In this document: positions 36,908 to 48,110 of the stretch, in pieces
Layout of the letters: every line of letters starts with the position of its first letter
How positions within the stretch are numbered: position 1 is the stretch's first letter
Assembly (NCBI GenBank): GCA_029931535.1
Contig: JAQPZY010001625.1
Location: forward strand, 434,001 to 498,000
Direction: 5' to 3'
Length of the DNA: 64,000 nucleotides
Source of the DNA: Margaritifera margaritifera
Lineage: Eukaryota > Mollusca > Bivalvia > Unionida > Margaritiferidae
The notes under the pieces: generated by a model
What the model was told of the DNA's origin: nothing
Seen by the model: the letters and a program-made list of their open reading frames with translations, nothing else
Databases searched by the model: none
Program-made: the position numbers and the translations under genes

Positions 36908-37210
36908 TTCTTTAACCTCTGACCTCCAACTGCAATCGGAGCAATCTCTGCCTTTAACATGCATGTGAGAAAAAAAAAATGGACGTAGTTAAGGCGGATT
37001 GATTTGCCCATTTAGGCGTGAACAAAAACCATTCGGAACATTTCTTTCTCTTTCCGATGCGAGCGTCCGAATTGGTAAGTTTTTGGCAGACGAACATCCG
37101 TCTAGCATTCGCAACTTTGAGGTCAATCTTACGGATCATACCTCGAATGTATGTCGGTAGCAAACTTCATAAGTTCCAGTGTTTTTTAAAACCGATCACT
37201 TCTATTTAGG
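36908..37210 (-). promoter_or_regulatory. Likely promoter and 5' UTR of the VOPP1-like gene
   Basis: Directly upstream of the exon-1 ATG, CpG dinucleotides become locally frequent (gcgagcgtccg, gacgaacatccg, ttacggatc), in contrast to the CpG-poor surroundings. No TATA box is obvious. The boundary and transcription start cannot be set from sequence alone. Confidence 0.45.
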
Positions 37211-37566
37211 CAATATGGGATTGCGGACTACATGTAATATTTACTAATGTTTGAAATTAAAGAGGTTGACAAAATGCAAAATACGCACCTCCGAAAATTA
37301 AGATTTGACAATGGAAGTGCTCCAATAAGCATGGGAAATTTTACGTTTAAAAAAACCCACATGATAACACTTAAAATCAAGACATATATTAGATTAACCT
37401 TAGCAAGTCATGAAAATAAACAAAGTAATGGGGCCGAGTGTTTGAACTATTTTGTTACTATTAACGGACAAACGTGTCTTCCTAGCTGGTTGGCGTAGAG
37501 ATAATATCCAAAATTAGATTGTAAATCGCCATATGGCAGACGCACTTACTTAGCGGCGGTGCAGAG

Positions 37567-39090
37567 TAGGGTTGAAACGATACACCTCTGCCACGCATCG
37601 ATACGATTCTCGATACACAACCTACGATACGATACATTATCGATACACATATCAACTTGATGGTTTTTTCATATTTAGAATGTCTGTCAACGGTAGGGTG
37701 GTGCCATTTTTTTGTATTGACATATTGGGTGTATTTCCAGTATGCAGATTACAAACAAACATAGACTTATCATCTGTTCATATGCCATTCTTATCCTTGA
37801 CAAGATTTTAAAAAAAAAACAAAAAAAAAAACTTCTAAACAGACTAGCTGTTAGTGATTTTTATTCACCCTTTTAGGCCATTTCAGACTGCTCCATTCGA
37901 TCATATGCATGACTCATCCTGGTCACCACGCCCTTTGTTTTACATTTAATGAATGTTTTTAAAACATCTTATTGCCAGTTTCATGTCTTCACTTACATTT
38001 TGAAGAGATTACGGTGTTATCTTCAAAACAGAAGACAGTGCAATTTCCTTGTGCAAGGAAATTCTTATCTAGAACAAGTCCGAGTGTGGGAGCGGATATG
38101 ACTAATAGCCAAATCCTTCACATTGTACTTCCTGCAGATACGAATCAACTGTCGCGGCCACAGACATTTGTTTCTGTCAGTGAAAAAGGAAATTATTTAC
38201 AACACCCACTCCCTTTCTACAACTTGACGGGGTGGCTATAACTCGTGCGGTTTGGAATCTGCCACCTTGTCAATTCTGTGCTTTTTTTTTTTTTTTAAAT
38301 TTATCCCATCGGCAGGTTCGGTCGCTGATTACATATATCAGTGTAAAAGGAAATATTCCGAACTTATTCCCCATGTACGATTTAAGTACTTTATACATAT
38401 CATTTGTGTGAAATTTCTGTGTTGCTTTGTTTCTATTTGGATAGAGTTTGGATGCCAATATTTCCGGTATGTCACGCAGTGAACACGCTACAGTGGTGGT
38501 TATTGTTTTACCCTGGACTTGAAAAAAAACAAAAACCACTAATCAGAATTGCATGTAACACTGCGTGACACACCGGATATGTAGCCTTCAATTCGATCCA
38601 AGTAGACAAGATGCGATGCAAGAGATAAATTTCGGGTAAAAGTGGTTATTAACTGATCAGTAAAGTACTTAAATCATACATAGGGAAGAAATATGCAATG
38701 TCTTCTTTCCGTTGATATATGGTATCAGTGGCTAAAGATATATACTTATTATCGTGGAATTTAGACGGGAGAAGGGGGCAGATTTCGAACCACGTGAGTT
38801 AGTCACCTTGTGTTAATTTGCAGAAGGCGGGTGGGCGTTGTCAATTGCTTTTATTTTTTACTGACAGAAATGAGTGCATGTAGTTGCTACGGCTGTCTCA
38901 GATTTATTCTCAATTTAAAGAATGAAAAGGCAAATGATTAATAATTACTCACGACTGCTGAAGATTAAAGTAACTTGCATAGAGTAAGTATCGTTTTGTA
39001 TCGATTCTTCCCCTCTTGTATCGATATGGGTATCGATATAGAAAATATATCGATACATCAAAGATATATCGATTAATAGTTTCAGGCCTA
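37567..39090. mobile_element. Non-autonomous hAT transposon with 8-bp TSD
   Basis: The left end TAGGGTTGAAACGAT is mirrored by atagtttcaggccta at the right. Both ends also carry clustered cgatac/atcgat words. GTGCAGAG flanks the element at 37559-37566 and 39091-39098. The 1,524-bp interior shows no transposase domain. TIR and 8-bp TSD fit hAT. Confidence 0.85.
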
Positions 39091-39098
39091 GTGCAGAG

Positions 39099-39430
39099 TA
39101 TGATATCAGCCATTTGGATTACTTGGGCTATGTACAAAACAAGGGTTACCCGAGAAGTCACGAATGATGGAACTATATTTTCATTCGTAACATCTTGGTA
39201 AATCCTACAGTCAATGCAGTAGTAGAAATAGCCGAGGTTATACGAATAGATTCGACTAACAAAATTTATGATTTGCTGTAAATTACTGCGCCGAAATACA
39301 TCCAAGGCACATTTTAGTCTCGCAGAAATAGCTGAATTACTTACGAATGATCCCGTCTGGATGTGCGCAAAACATATTCTTCCAAAATCATAGGTGTTGG
39401 AAATAACACTGGGCGTCCGACGTTTCAACA
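39099..39430 (-). repeat. Dispersed repeat shared with the 60-62 kb duplication
   Basis: Phrases cattcgtaac, atcctacagtcaat, ctgtaaattactgcg and cattttagtctcgcag recur at 60,105-60,290 and 61,560-61,750. On the minus strand the similarity is visible as protein too: SARLKCALDVFRRSNLQQII against FARLKYASDVCMRSNLQKII. The hAT at 37,567 is inserted at or near its edge. Confidence 0.65.
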
Positions 39431-40532
39431 ATCAATGAAATACCTACAGTTTTAATTTTTAATGTTTGTCCTGCAGCTTTGTAATGAAAAAAATGAAGAA
39501 ATCATTAGGTGTCAATAGCTTTAAACGATTACTTAAGTTTCTGTAAGTGATGAAACGTCATCAGCTCATTGTAACGTTAATGAAGTTATTATACCGTAAA
39601 AACAACCACGGGCTTGAGGGCAGCTTAAAATGGCCATTATTTACATCCAAGATATTTGCTAGCATTCAATGGAAAAGGCCGAGGATGTTCCGATTGGAAC
39701 AAAACCAAACAGCACAGCCTACTTTTTTTTTTTCTGAACGTATATGGACTAAATAACAGGTCAAACAAACATCTTCAGAGACATGTATGGCACACAGATG
39801 TCTCTGACATACTCAAACTAAGAAATAACTTGTTAACTGAAAGTAGTGGTTGAGTTTTTGTTTTCTTTCAAATGAATCAATGCTTTCCTTTTATTTATTT
39901 ATTCTTTCTTTCTTTTTGGGGGGTGGGGTGGGGCTGAAATTTTAATGTTATATGATGCTCTAAATTATTGAAACTCTGTTATGTAATCGTAGTATTATGG
40001 ACCGATGTCCTACATTACCAGTAAACTAAAAGTAGTAGTAGTAGTGAAAGATACTTTTAAGTATTTCCCACAACAGTTCCATTATAACAGATGATTTTAT
40101 TTCTATTAAATGTCACAAATTACCAGAGATGTAATTTTAGGTATTTCAAAAGTCAACGATAGTTTTTTCTTTATTAAACGCATATACTGTCAATGGTGTT
40201 TACATTTTTATCTTTTTCATTTCATGCAAGAACCTTTTGTTTTTTTTATCAACCTATCTAGCAAGGAGTAGTTGCCTTTTTAGTATATTTTGTCTTTATT
40301 TTTTTTCTCTGCTTTTCATTCTATTCTTTGGATAGTTTTATAAATACTTTTCCCCGCTAATAACTTCTGTGTTAAGTGTTTGTTTTGTCTTTGTGTGTGC
40401 TTGTCCCACTGAACCTGCCCAGCTCGAAATGTTTGGAATATATAATTAAAATCACTAGACCAGCAAGACCGTAGCATTTTTTAAAACAATATATGAAACC
40501 TAGACCAAATATTGTTTGCGTTTTAAAATCTC

Positions 40533-40534
<2 letters not shown>

Positions 40535-40609
<75 letters not shown>

Positions 40610-40653
40610 AAGAGAGAGAGAGAGGGGGGAGGGAAGGAGAGAGAGAGAGAGAG
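40535..40653 (+). repeat. (GA)n microsatellite
   Basis: About 60 GA units with a few G-rich interruptions. It borders the inverted 170-bp duplicate at 40,655. Confidence 0.95.
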
Positions 40654-40654
40654 T

Positions 40655-40824
40655 TATACGATAACATTAAAAATCAGAATTGACAATCACTAGACGATCA
40701 CTGATTTGAAAATCAATACAATTACCAAACCACTCAGACGGAAGTACAAGTAAATAAAGTGTAGTTGCTAGAATTTGGTTTTTGCTCCAGGTCATATTAA
40801 CCACCGATGAATTCCTGTTATAGG
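40655..40824 (-). repeat. 170-bp segment, inverted copy at 58,447-58,616
   Basis: I read only about two differences against the complement of 58,447-58,616. Both copies are bounded on one side by a long GA/CT microsatellite. Confidence 0.9.
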
Positions 40825-40829
40825 TGACA

Positions 40830-42711
40830 AGAATTGCTTCGGTCTGCAGCAAGGCACTATTTCACTAATTCAACAGTTTTACTACAGACGGTGGTCTAAA
40901 CCATTAACAAAACTTCGTAGTTGATACATTACTAAAGAATAACAGTTTAAGACTCATGAGACAGTCATTGCACTTTCAGAAGCTGGTATTGCCTACTCTG
41001 GCAAAATTCGCTTTCCCTATTTAATAACTGCTAACGTTAGTGTACTTTGGACTAATTCAGGCTTATTTTTCGAGCACGTGTGAGCGGCTATTTTGGTCAG
41101 CTGTGTGCTTAGATCATGTACAATTTTCACAAGTACAATATGTAAAGAAATTTCAGCCACAGTACATGAAAGTAGCATAGAGGTATGCCAACATTCTCTC
41201 CATTATGCATGTTGCAAATGCAAACAACTTCATCTTACACCTGTCACTTTGTCAGAAGTACGTAATAAATGTAGAGCTCCACATTAGCAAAATAAGTGGA
41301 CAATACCTGCACACAAAATCCAAGGCTTGGTCTGACATAGGTCTTGTTGAGAGCAAACAAAGTCCTTCTTGTCGAAAAAGAACTAAAAGCACTAGTGCTT
41401 TAAGTGCCCTAAGTACAGACTTAGCTTTGTTGGCAGTCTTGTCACTGACGGGAAGATTTTAAATCAAATACACTGCAGTTCATACCTAGCATATTTTCAG
41501 AATATATTCTCTTAATTAGTCTAGTATATTGAGGATGACGGATGTTGTACACCAGACACATTCTTTTTCTTTCTATGATACTTCAGGTACTATTTCATCG
41601 ACCAGCCATACAAACTGTGTAGATCTGGTTCTGGCTCTGGATGAATACGGCGTGTCGACCACTACTGGCATATATAACGTTGAGATAGTTATATATAACT
41701 CCGCTATCAGACTTCGCTGTGACTTTTGTCGATATTAATGGAAATAGCCATGAAACATCTCAATAATATATTGTATTCGGGATGTCAATATATCAACATC
41801 TCAATAATATATTGTATTCGGAATGTCAATTTATCACAAACATAATTGAACCATGAAGATTTCCTTGAGGTATTCCCCAATCGACCTTGCAATTTTACTT
41901 TTCATCTTCGTTTTAACTGAGGCTTTCTAATTCAGTTGTTCTCTAAAGAATATTGTATTTTCTTTTCTTGTGCAAGATTCGATTGTAAGTCACAACGTCA
42001 AATGTCAGGATATACTGTGTTCACATGACATATCAATTGTCCTTGATTTCTGTAAACTGCTCAAATGTACCCAAGAAATCATTCGAGCAGCTTCTCCTGT
42101 GGCATAAGATCATACTGATGAACACCTCAATATGGCCGATGGGAATAGGGGTGACCGATTTGTCCTAAATCATGTCTTCAATAATCTTGCGGATGACATA
42201 GGTTACATTTTTAAAAAATTTTGTTCCTTTATGGAAATGAGTGTAAATCTGGGCAGTTTTTGAGGCGCTGAAGGATTTGACTTTTCTTTAGGACTAGTGA
42301 AAAACATAGTTCTGTATGGTCCTTAGTAGCCTTTAGCACATTCATGTAGTAATTATAGATGGATGATATCGCGGTTAGGCTGAGCTTATTACGACCAAAG
42401 TGCTAAATTAATTTAAATAATGAAGTTAATATTTAATTTTAAAGGTCAATATAGCAAACTTCCTGAGTACTTTTTTCTGTTCATGCAAACCTGTAATAAT
42501 ATCGAGAACGCGCAAATAATGTGAGTATACTAAATTAAATACATTTACAAATATAACTTATTGATGTATAGATTTTCTTTCCAACGAAGAAAAAAATATA
42601 CGTTATAAAATGTTAATAATATATTACATTTATTTCTTAGATGTGAATTAGTATAATTATATAGATTTGTAAAAGAAAATCCATCGTGCTTCACATTCCA
42701 AAACGAGGTAT
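40830..42711. other. Intergenic, nothing recognised
   Basis: A 41-bp tandem duplication starts at 41,756 and 41,797 (catctcaataatatattg). There is no supported gene. Confidence 0.5.
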
Positions 42712-42920
42712 ACTTTCAGTGATCTCCCCAGAAATTTTCGATAGCATCGGGGTACGCGTGTTTGGGTAATAAAATGTTTTATAAAGCGCGCGTTAACGTC
42801 ATAAAAGTGAAACAAATTAATATCAATGAAATAAAAAGAAGTGCATATATTTACATAGTATGTTTTATTTACCTAGGTTATAACAGTAACAACAATGCAT
42901 TATATAATTTATTTCTTAAT

Positions 42921-43107
42921 TTAAATAAATGATATTCGTCTTGTCTTCATTTCACCATATAAACTGACTGCAACATCACAATTAAAGTCTTTTAAGGGTT
43001 GTCCTTCAGTACTGATTGTCATCAGGTAGTTCAGTACCGTCTGTGACAACCTGTTCCTTAAAACACTCTTAATTCTATTCATTGAGGTTAATGACCTTTC
43101 ACAATCT
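42921..43107 (-). pseudogene. hAT transposase, C-terminal dimerisation domain
   Basis: On the minus strand an acceptor-like ccatttttttcag precedes CERSLTSMNRIKSVLRNRL, then LSQTVLNYLMTISTEGQP, and ends GEMKTRRISFI. ERxxSxxNRIKxxxRNRL, LxxLMxI and the final KxRRI are the conserved hAT dimerisation pattern. The catalytic DDE core that should precede it is absent from this copy. Confidence 0.8.
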
Positions 43108-43187
43108 GAAAAAAATGGAACATAAAATTTATTAATGGATGTACAAAAAAGAGACAAATATACCTGAATCCTAATTAAGTTAATTAC

Positions 43188-43226
43188 CATGGAAAAATTC
43201 TTCCGGCACAATTTACACAGCATACC
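43188..43226 (-). pseudogene. hAT BED-like zinc-finger exon remnant
   Basis: Acceptor catatatattttgcag leads to GMLCKLCRKNFSM and a donor-like ATG|GTAATT. The MxCxxC core is the start of a BED/TTF-type finger as in many hAT transposases. It joins in phase with the donor at about 43,502 (GAT G|GTAAGT). Confidence 0.6.
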
Positions 43227-43501
43227 TGCAAAATATATATGTAATTACATAGTCTTATTTTCAAGAATTTGATATAGACCGGGTGGAATAAACTTTTGAA
43301 GTCATGACTTCACTGAATAATAAGTAAGAATATTGATGAAATTATTTTAGTTATATTTATAAAGGAATACTTTTTATTTATATCTTTTCAAAAGAGGTAA
43401 AACTGGAAGATAAAAATTGTTCCATTTATTACTTGGATAGACAGAAAAGAGAAATTAATAGGGCAGCACTCACTTAAGTTAGCAGTATGGAAAACTTACC
43501 A

Positions 43502-43704
43502 TCCGATCCAGCAATTTCCACCCCAGGGAATAACGTCTTCCATTCATTTCTTGAGATCATTCTTTTTGAAAATCATGCTGGTACTATCGGAATCAGAATC
43601 ACTGCCACTATTCGTGACGCTAATTTCTGATTGTCGTAACCAGGCCAACATGGGGCTAACCGGGCGCTGGGTAATTTTTCGTTTCTTGGAAGGTGGTGTG
43701 TTCC
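43502..43704 (-). pseudogene. hAT N-terminal exon remnant with NLS, cut by LINE insertion
   Basis: Minus-strand sequence encodes TPPSKKRKITQRPV, then PMLAWLRQSE, then a GSDSDSDS stretch. After a frameshift it continues RNEWKTLFPGVEIAGSDG up to donor G|GTAAGT. KKRK is a likely nuclear localisation signal. The reading frame is cut upstream at 43,704 by the poly(A) of LINE A; its start codon is probably the ATG at 55,100. Confidence 0.6.
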
Positions 43705-45423
43705 TTTTTTTTTTTTTTTTTTTTTTTTTGTGGCCACCTCTCAGTCCTTCCCAGCATATATGGCTGGTTAGAGCTTGAGACGCGGCCCCTCGAAAAATTT
43801 TTTTAATACCAAAAGGCTTTAATTCTAAATTTTGAAATGAAATTAATGAGGTTCTTTGATGTCTAGATTTTCAAAAAAAATTAAAAAAAACAAGTTATTA
43901 AATGTTTAAGGTTTCCGGGTCAGTACTCCCCTCCCTTTGGATATTCTCCATTTGGCGGGTTTCCTTCCTTCTCCCTTAATTCAAGTTTTGAATCGCTAGT
44001 TGCCTTTGCCCATAAGGTCAGTTTGGTTTTGGCAATTATTTTTGTTTAAGTATTTTTGTTTTTTTATTTAGTTTATTTTATTTAAAGTGGGCAATTGTTC
44101 CTTGATATTTATCAGTTATTGCAAGAATATTTATTTATTTATTTGTTTATTTATATTGTTGCGTGCACATGTTCTATATATATATATATAATTATTTTTT
44201 TTATTTTTATTTTTTTAAATATATATACACATATACATATATGTATATATTTTTTTTTTCTTTTTTTTTCTTTCTTCTAATTATTTAAATAAATGTGATA
44301 GTTTTCCCGGTACTATCGTCCAGTACATCTCCCTATATTTGGGGCTTCCGGGCTTCGGTCTTTTTGCTTTTGGCATCTCTACTTTTCCTGTACATTTCCC
44401 TAGTTGTTCTTTTTTCCCCCTCCTTTCTCCCTCCGCCTGTCCCGTTTCTCTATTTTGTTTTTGATTTACTTGTTGCTCTCCCCGCTGTTCTTGATGAGAC
44501 TTCTTTCCCTTTGCTTGTGTCATCTGCTCTTCTCCCTTCTGTCCTGTTTCTCTTTCTCTACTTTGTTGTTGTTCTTGTTGTTGCATTTGTTGCTCCTGTT
44601 GTTCTTGTTGGGACTTCTTTCCCCTTTCCCTATATTGGGTCAAAGATATCACTCTTTTAGTTTTGGTCTCTTGGATTGGCTCTTGTATTGTTGTTGTTAG
44701 CGTCTCTGATACAATTGGTACGACTGGTTCTTGTACTATTTCTTCCTCGCACTTTCTTGGATCGTGTCCTTTCTGTCCACATTTGTAGCATGGCCTCTTA
44801 TAGATGCATCCCCTATACCATGACTTCACTCTGAAGCCATGGATATAGAAGAAAGGCGGTATCTTATCAATGTCATTTTTCTCTATTCGAAAAATCCTCG
44901 CACCAGTCTGCACCGTCGGGTACAGACTGTACGTCGCCATTTTGTCCTCCTTTATGGTGACTTGAAACTTTTGTTGAAAACGTTCCGTCGTCACCTCTAA
45001 AGGGATTTCTATCGGGATTCCAGTTACGTGTATGTCTACATATTGGATGGCGATTTCTCTTAATATGTCTTCGGCGTCCGTAATCTGTGCCCTTCCAGTA
45101 ATTTTCCATCGCCTTTCGGATGTATTATGACCTTCTCCTCTCCACCCCAGGTGACGGCTTTTATCATGTCTATGTCTTTTCCATGTGCCCTCAAGCATGA
45201 CAATACTTCTCCGCATGATGCTCTTTCTCCTGTTCGCGTCAAGGAGAAATCCAAAACCTGTGCGCCGGCTTGCCTGCTGGCTACCAGCGTGTTCCCTTTC
45301 TCCGTGCGCACGGTGCTTGTTCTGAAGTATTTCTGCAATACCGGCATTTTTTTTTAGTTTTTTTCCACTGCTGAGCTATAAAAAAATTTTCGTCAACAAC
45401 TTTCCTTGGCAAGTATCAGTGTT

Positions 45424-45425
<2 letters not shown>
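43705..45425 (-). mobile_element. Half-LINE A: ORF1-only L1/Tx1-type element
   Basis: A 1.7-kb unit runs from a 5' end (taacactgatacttgccaag) that matches the 5' end of LINE C over about 32 bp, through an ORF1, to a 3' UTR and a 25-base poly(A) (T run 43705-43729). There is no ORF2. The last bases before the tail form the hairpin ccagcatatatgctgg and end gaggtggccac, resembling the 3' end of LINE C. Mobilisation by a partner ORF2 is inferred, by analogy with mammalian HAL1. Confidence 0.7.
44281..45347 (-). pseudogene. LINE A ORF1, CCHC gag-like protein, one frameshift
   Basis: The frame starts MPVLQKYFRTSTVRTEKGN, shifts near 45,100, and continues from WKITGRAQITDAEDI to a stop at 44,281. 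Domains in order: N-terminal region, an RRM-like stretch VDIHVTGIPIEIPLEVT, the conserved SWYRGCIYKRPCYKC block, one zinc knuckle CYKCGQKGHDPRKC (CX2CX4HX4C), then a long Gln/Glu-rich tail. The C-terminus (MYWTIVPGKLSHLFK) has no counterpart in LINE C ORF1. It acts as an RNA-binding nucleocapsid-like protein in related elements. Long Q/E repeats suggest slippage. Confidence 0.75.
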
Positions 45426-45456
<31 letters not shown>

Positions 45457-46604
45457 TGGACCCCTCTTAGACCTCTAGCTATGTTAAGCTATCAGCCCTT
45501 AAGGTGTCCCCCTTTGTGCCGAAATGTTTTTTAAAAGGTTTTTTTTATATCTGTTTGTACCCCCATAAAGTCTGTTGTTGTGGGTTTTGAAAAAATTCAA
45601 AAAGAATTTTGAAAAGAAAATTTTATTGTTACTTTTTAGACTAGGGTTCCTTTTTGTATATTATTTTTGAAGGGCGTGCTTGATTTGAAACCCGTTTCCA
45701 GGTTCCCAATCGTTCCACCCTGGGCCTAAAGAATTTACTCCATGGCTTGTACTCCCCTCCTCAGGTATTGCCCTTGCGTCTGGTTTCCTTGCCATGTTAT
45801 AAAGGTTGTTTTCAGTGATCCTTGCCAGGGATCTTTAAAAACTCCAATGTATGCTATATGTATATTGCTATATTGTGTTATCGTGAGCTATAAACCCCTG
45901 TATTCTTGTTTGGACTGGCTCTTTAGTTTCCAAATTTTGTTGTAGTTGTTATTTACTTTTAGAGAGAAGATAAAAAATATATACATATATATAGTTTTGA
46001 AATAAGTTCCAAAATGTATAATCTCTTAAAGGAGATTAAAAATTGGATGCTGGTGGCGCAAAATTTGTTGGCCCATGTTGGAGGTATTATGGTTTGCAGA
46101 TTTTATTATATGGTACCTTTCCTCCATCCATAGGCCATACTTGTGCTCCCCCTATGTCCTTTTGCTCTGGTTTCTAAGACCATATTTAAGATTTCCAAAT
46201 TTTATTTTCTATTTATATTACAAGTTATGTAAAAAAAAAAAAAAAAAAAAAATAAGTATGGTTGGTTTGTGTGTCTGAGATGCGTGTAGGCATGGTAGAA
46301 TTTCGCAGTTGTTAGTATATTTTCTTGTTTTCCCCTTGTTTTCTTGTTTTGTAATGTTTATATCGGTTATGCCTCATTTTTCGGGTACTCTGATGTGACC
46401 CTTACTACTTCGCGTTAGCCCTGTAGCCTCGGTGTCACTCGTCCTCATATCCTACTTTGAGTTACATACCCCCCCCCCCCTGTATTTAAATCTGCTTCCA
46501 TTTTGTTCCTATCTGTTTGTTAGATTATGTTAGCACTGCGAAGTTCTTATTAAATGTTATAAAACATATTATATACATTTCTACTATTTTATTTTACACT
46601 TTTC

Positions 46605-46802
46605 AGGGATGAGGGGTCCAGCTCCTCAAAGGTACTCCCGTTAAGAGGGAATTTATCCTTCGCCCTCATCCCGCTAGTGTTTTATTATCTATTAGAGTAT
46701 ACAATCTTACTGTTTTTACTTTACCCTTTTCAGGGATGAGGGGTCCAGCTCCTTAAAAGTACTCCCTTTAAGAGGGAATTTGTCCTTCGCCCTCATCCCC
46801 CT
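46605..46802 (+). repeat. 128-bp tandem dimer with hairpin, inside LINE B
   Basis: Two units start cagggatgaggggtccagct at 46,605 and 46,733. In each, gggatgaggg pairs with ccctcatccc about 50 bases on, with a smaller internal tccc/ggga stem. LINE C lacks this block at the same place, so it is an insertion into B. Confidence 0.8.
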
Positions 46803-46968
46803 ATTGTTTTATTATTTATTAGAATATTTTAACAAGTTTTTGTTTTTAAAATCCTTCTAACCATCTATAGCATTTTACCATAGTTTTTGTAATATATGTT
46901 ACTACATTATCATACGATCTTTACAATCTTTTATCCCTTATATTGTTGGTATATCGTAAATTTCCAGC

Positions 46969-48110
46969 AATGGGGAAGAATTTCGCACCGAGCTATGCAA
47001 ATATTTTTATGGCGGAGTGGGAAAAGGAAGCATTCAAAAGTTGTGAACTTCTTCCGTTATTATATTTAAGGTTTTGAATGATATTTTTCTAATTTGGACT
47101 TATTCCAGGGAAGATTTTAATCAATTTATCCAAACTTTAAATACTTTCCATCCATCCGTAAAGCTTAAGGCTACAGTTAGCGACACCTCTGTAGATTTTC
47201 TAGATACAACCGTTTTTAAAGGACCTATGTTTGGAAATACCGGAATTTTAGATACAAAGGTATTCTTTAAGTCTACGGATACACATCAGTTACTACATAA
47301 ATCTTCTTTTCACCCTAAGCACACCTTTAGGGGGATCCTAAAATCACAAATTATTAGATTTTACAGAATTAGCTCCAGAAATGAAGATTTTCAGAGGGCT
47401 ACAAACCCACTGTTAGAGCTTTAAGAACACGAGGGTATTCGAAGCGATTTCTTCGACAAATTAAGAACAATACCTTAGAAAATTTGGATACAAAACAACA
47501 CGTAGTATCAAAAGCTAAACCTTGCAATAGCAGTCGCTGCGGCACTTGCCCCTTTTTTTAAGGAAGCACAAAATTTCAAAGGTCAGCAGACTAATCAAAC
47601 ATTTTATCTTAAGCATAATCTTTCATGCAATTCTAAAGACGTGATATACCTAATCACCTGTCAAAAATGCAACATAACAATATGTAGGACAAAAAAGTCT
47701 TACATTAAGAGACAGATTCACTCGACACAGATTTGATATCAGGCATAAGGCAAATAAATCGGTCTCTCAGACCATTCGATGGACGATTGTTCGATCACGC
47801 CAATTGAATTGGTAGAGGATCAAGAAAAACTAACGAAAAGAGAACATTATTGGATCCAAAAATTAAAATCATTAAAATCATTAATGCCCGGTGGCCTGAA
47901 TTTACACGAAGAATCTGAAAAACTAATCCCGTTTGTAATCTCGTATAACACTAAAGCGACACAAGTTTCCACACTAATTAAAGAGGGGTATAGTGAAATT
48001 CAGCAAATATTCCCCGCCGTATTTGCCCATAAATTGGTTACCGCTTATTGCAGAAATAAGAACTTAGGTGACTTCATTGTCAGAAGTAAGTTAAAGAGCG
48101 GAATTTTTAT
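46969..48110 (+). pseudogene. Penelope-like element fragment (RT C-terminal part and GIY-YIG)
   Basis: The plus strand opens MGKNFAPSYANIFMAEWE, a Penelope RT signature, then after a one-base deletion LRFLNDIFLIWTYS, the RT motif that is normally xDDIFxIW. The thumb (LKSQIIRFYRISS), a PCNSSRCGTCPFF cysteine motif, and a GIY-YIG part (VIYLITCQKC, then in shifted frame QYVGQ, LTLRDRFTRHRFDIRHKAN) follow. It ends REHYWIQKLKSL, GGLN and a further 70-residue stretch. The first Asp of the RT pair reads Asn, and several frameshifts show it is dead. The 5' half is missing. Confidence 0.85.

Noticed and set aside
40493..40693. Arg/Glu repeat protein
   Set aside because: Translation of the (GA)n microsatellite.
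44295..44700. Hydrophobic plus-strand open frames suggesting a membrane protein
   Set aside because: Antisense of the Gln/Glu-rich tail of LINE A ORF1.
46605..46802. Hammerhead ribozyme in the 128-bp dimer
   Set aside because: I looked on both strands for a CTGATGA core and GAAA with stems; only gggatga and tcaaa are present, which does not satisfy the core.
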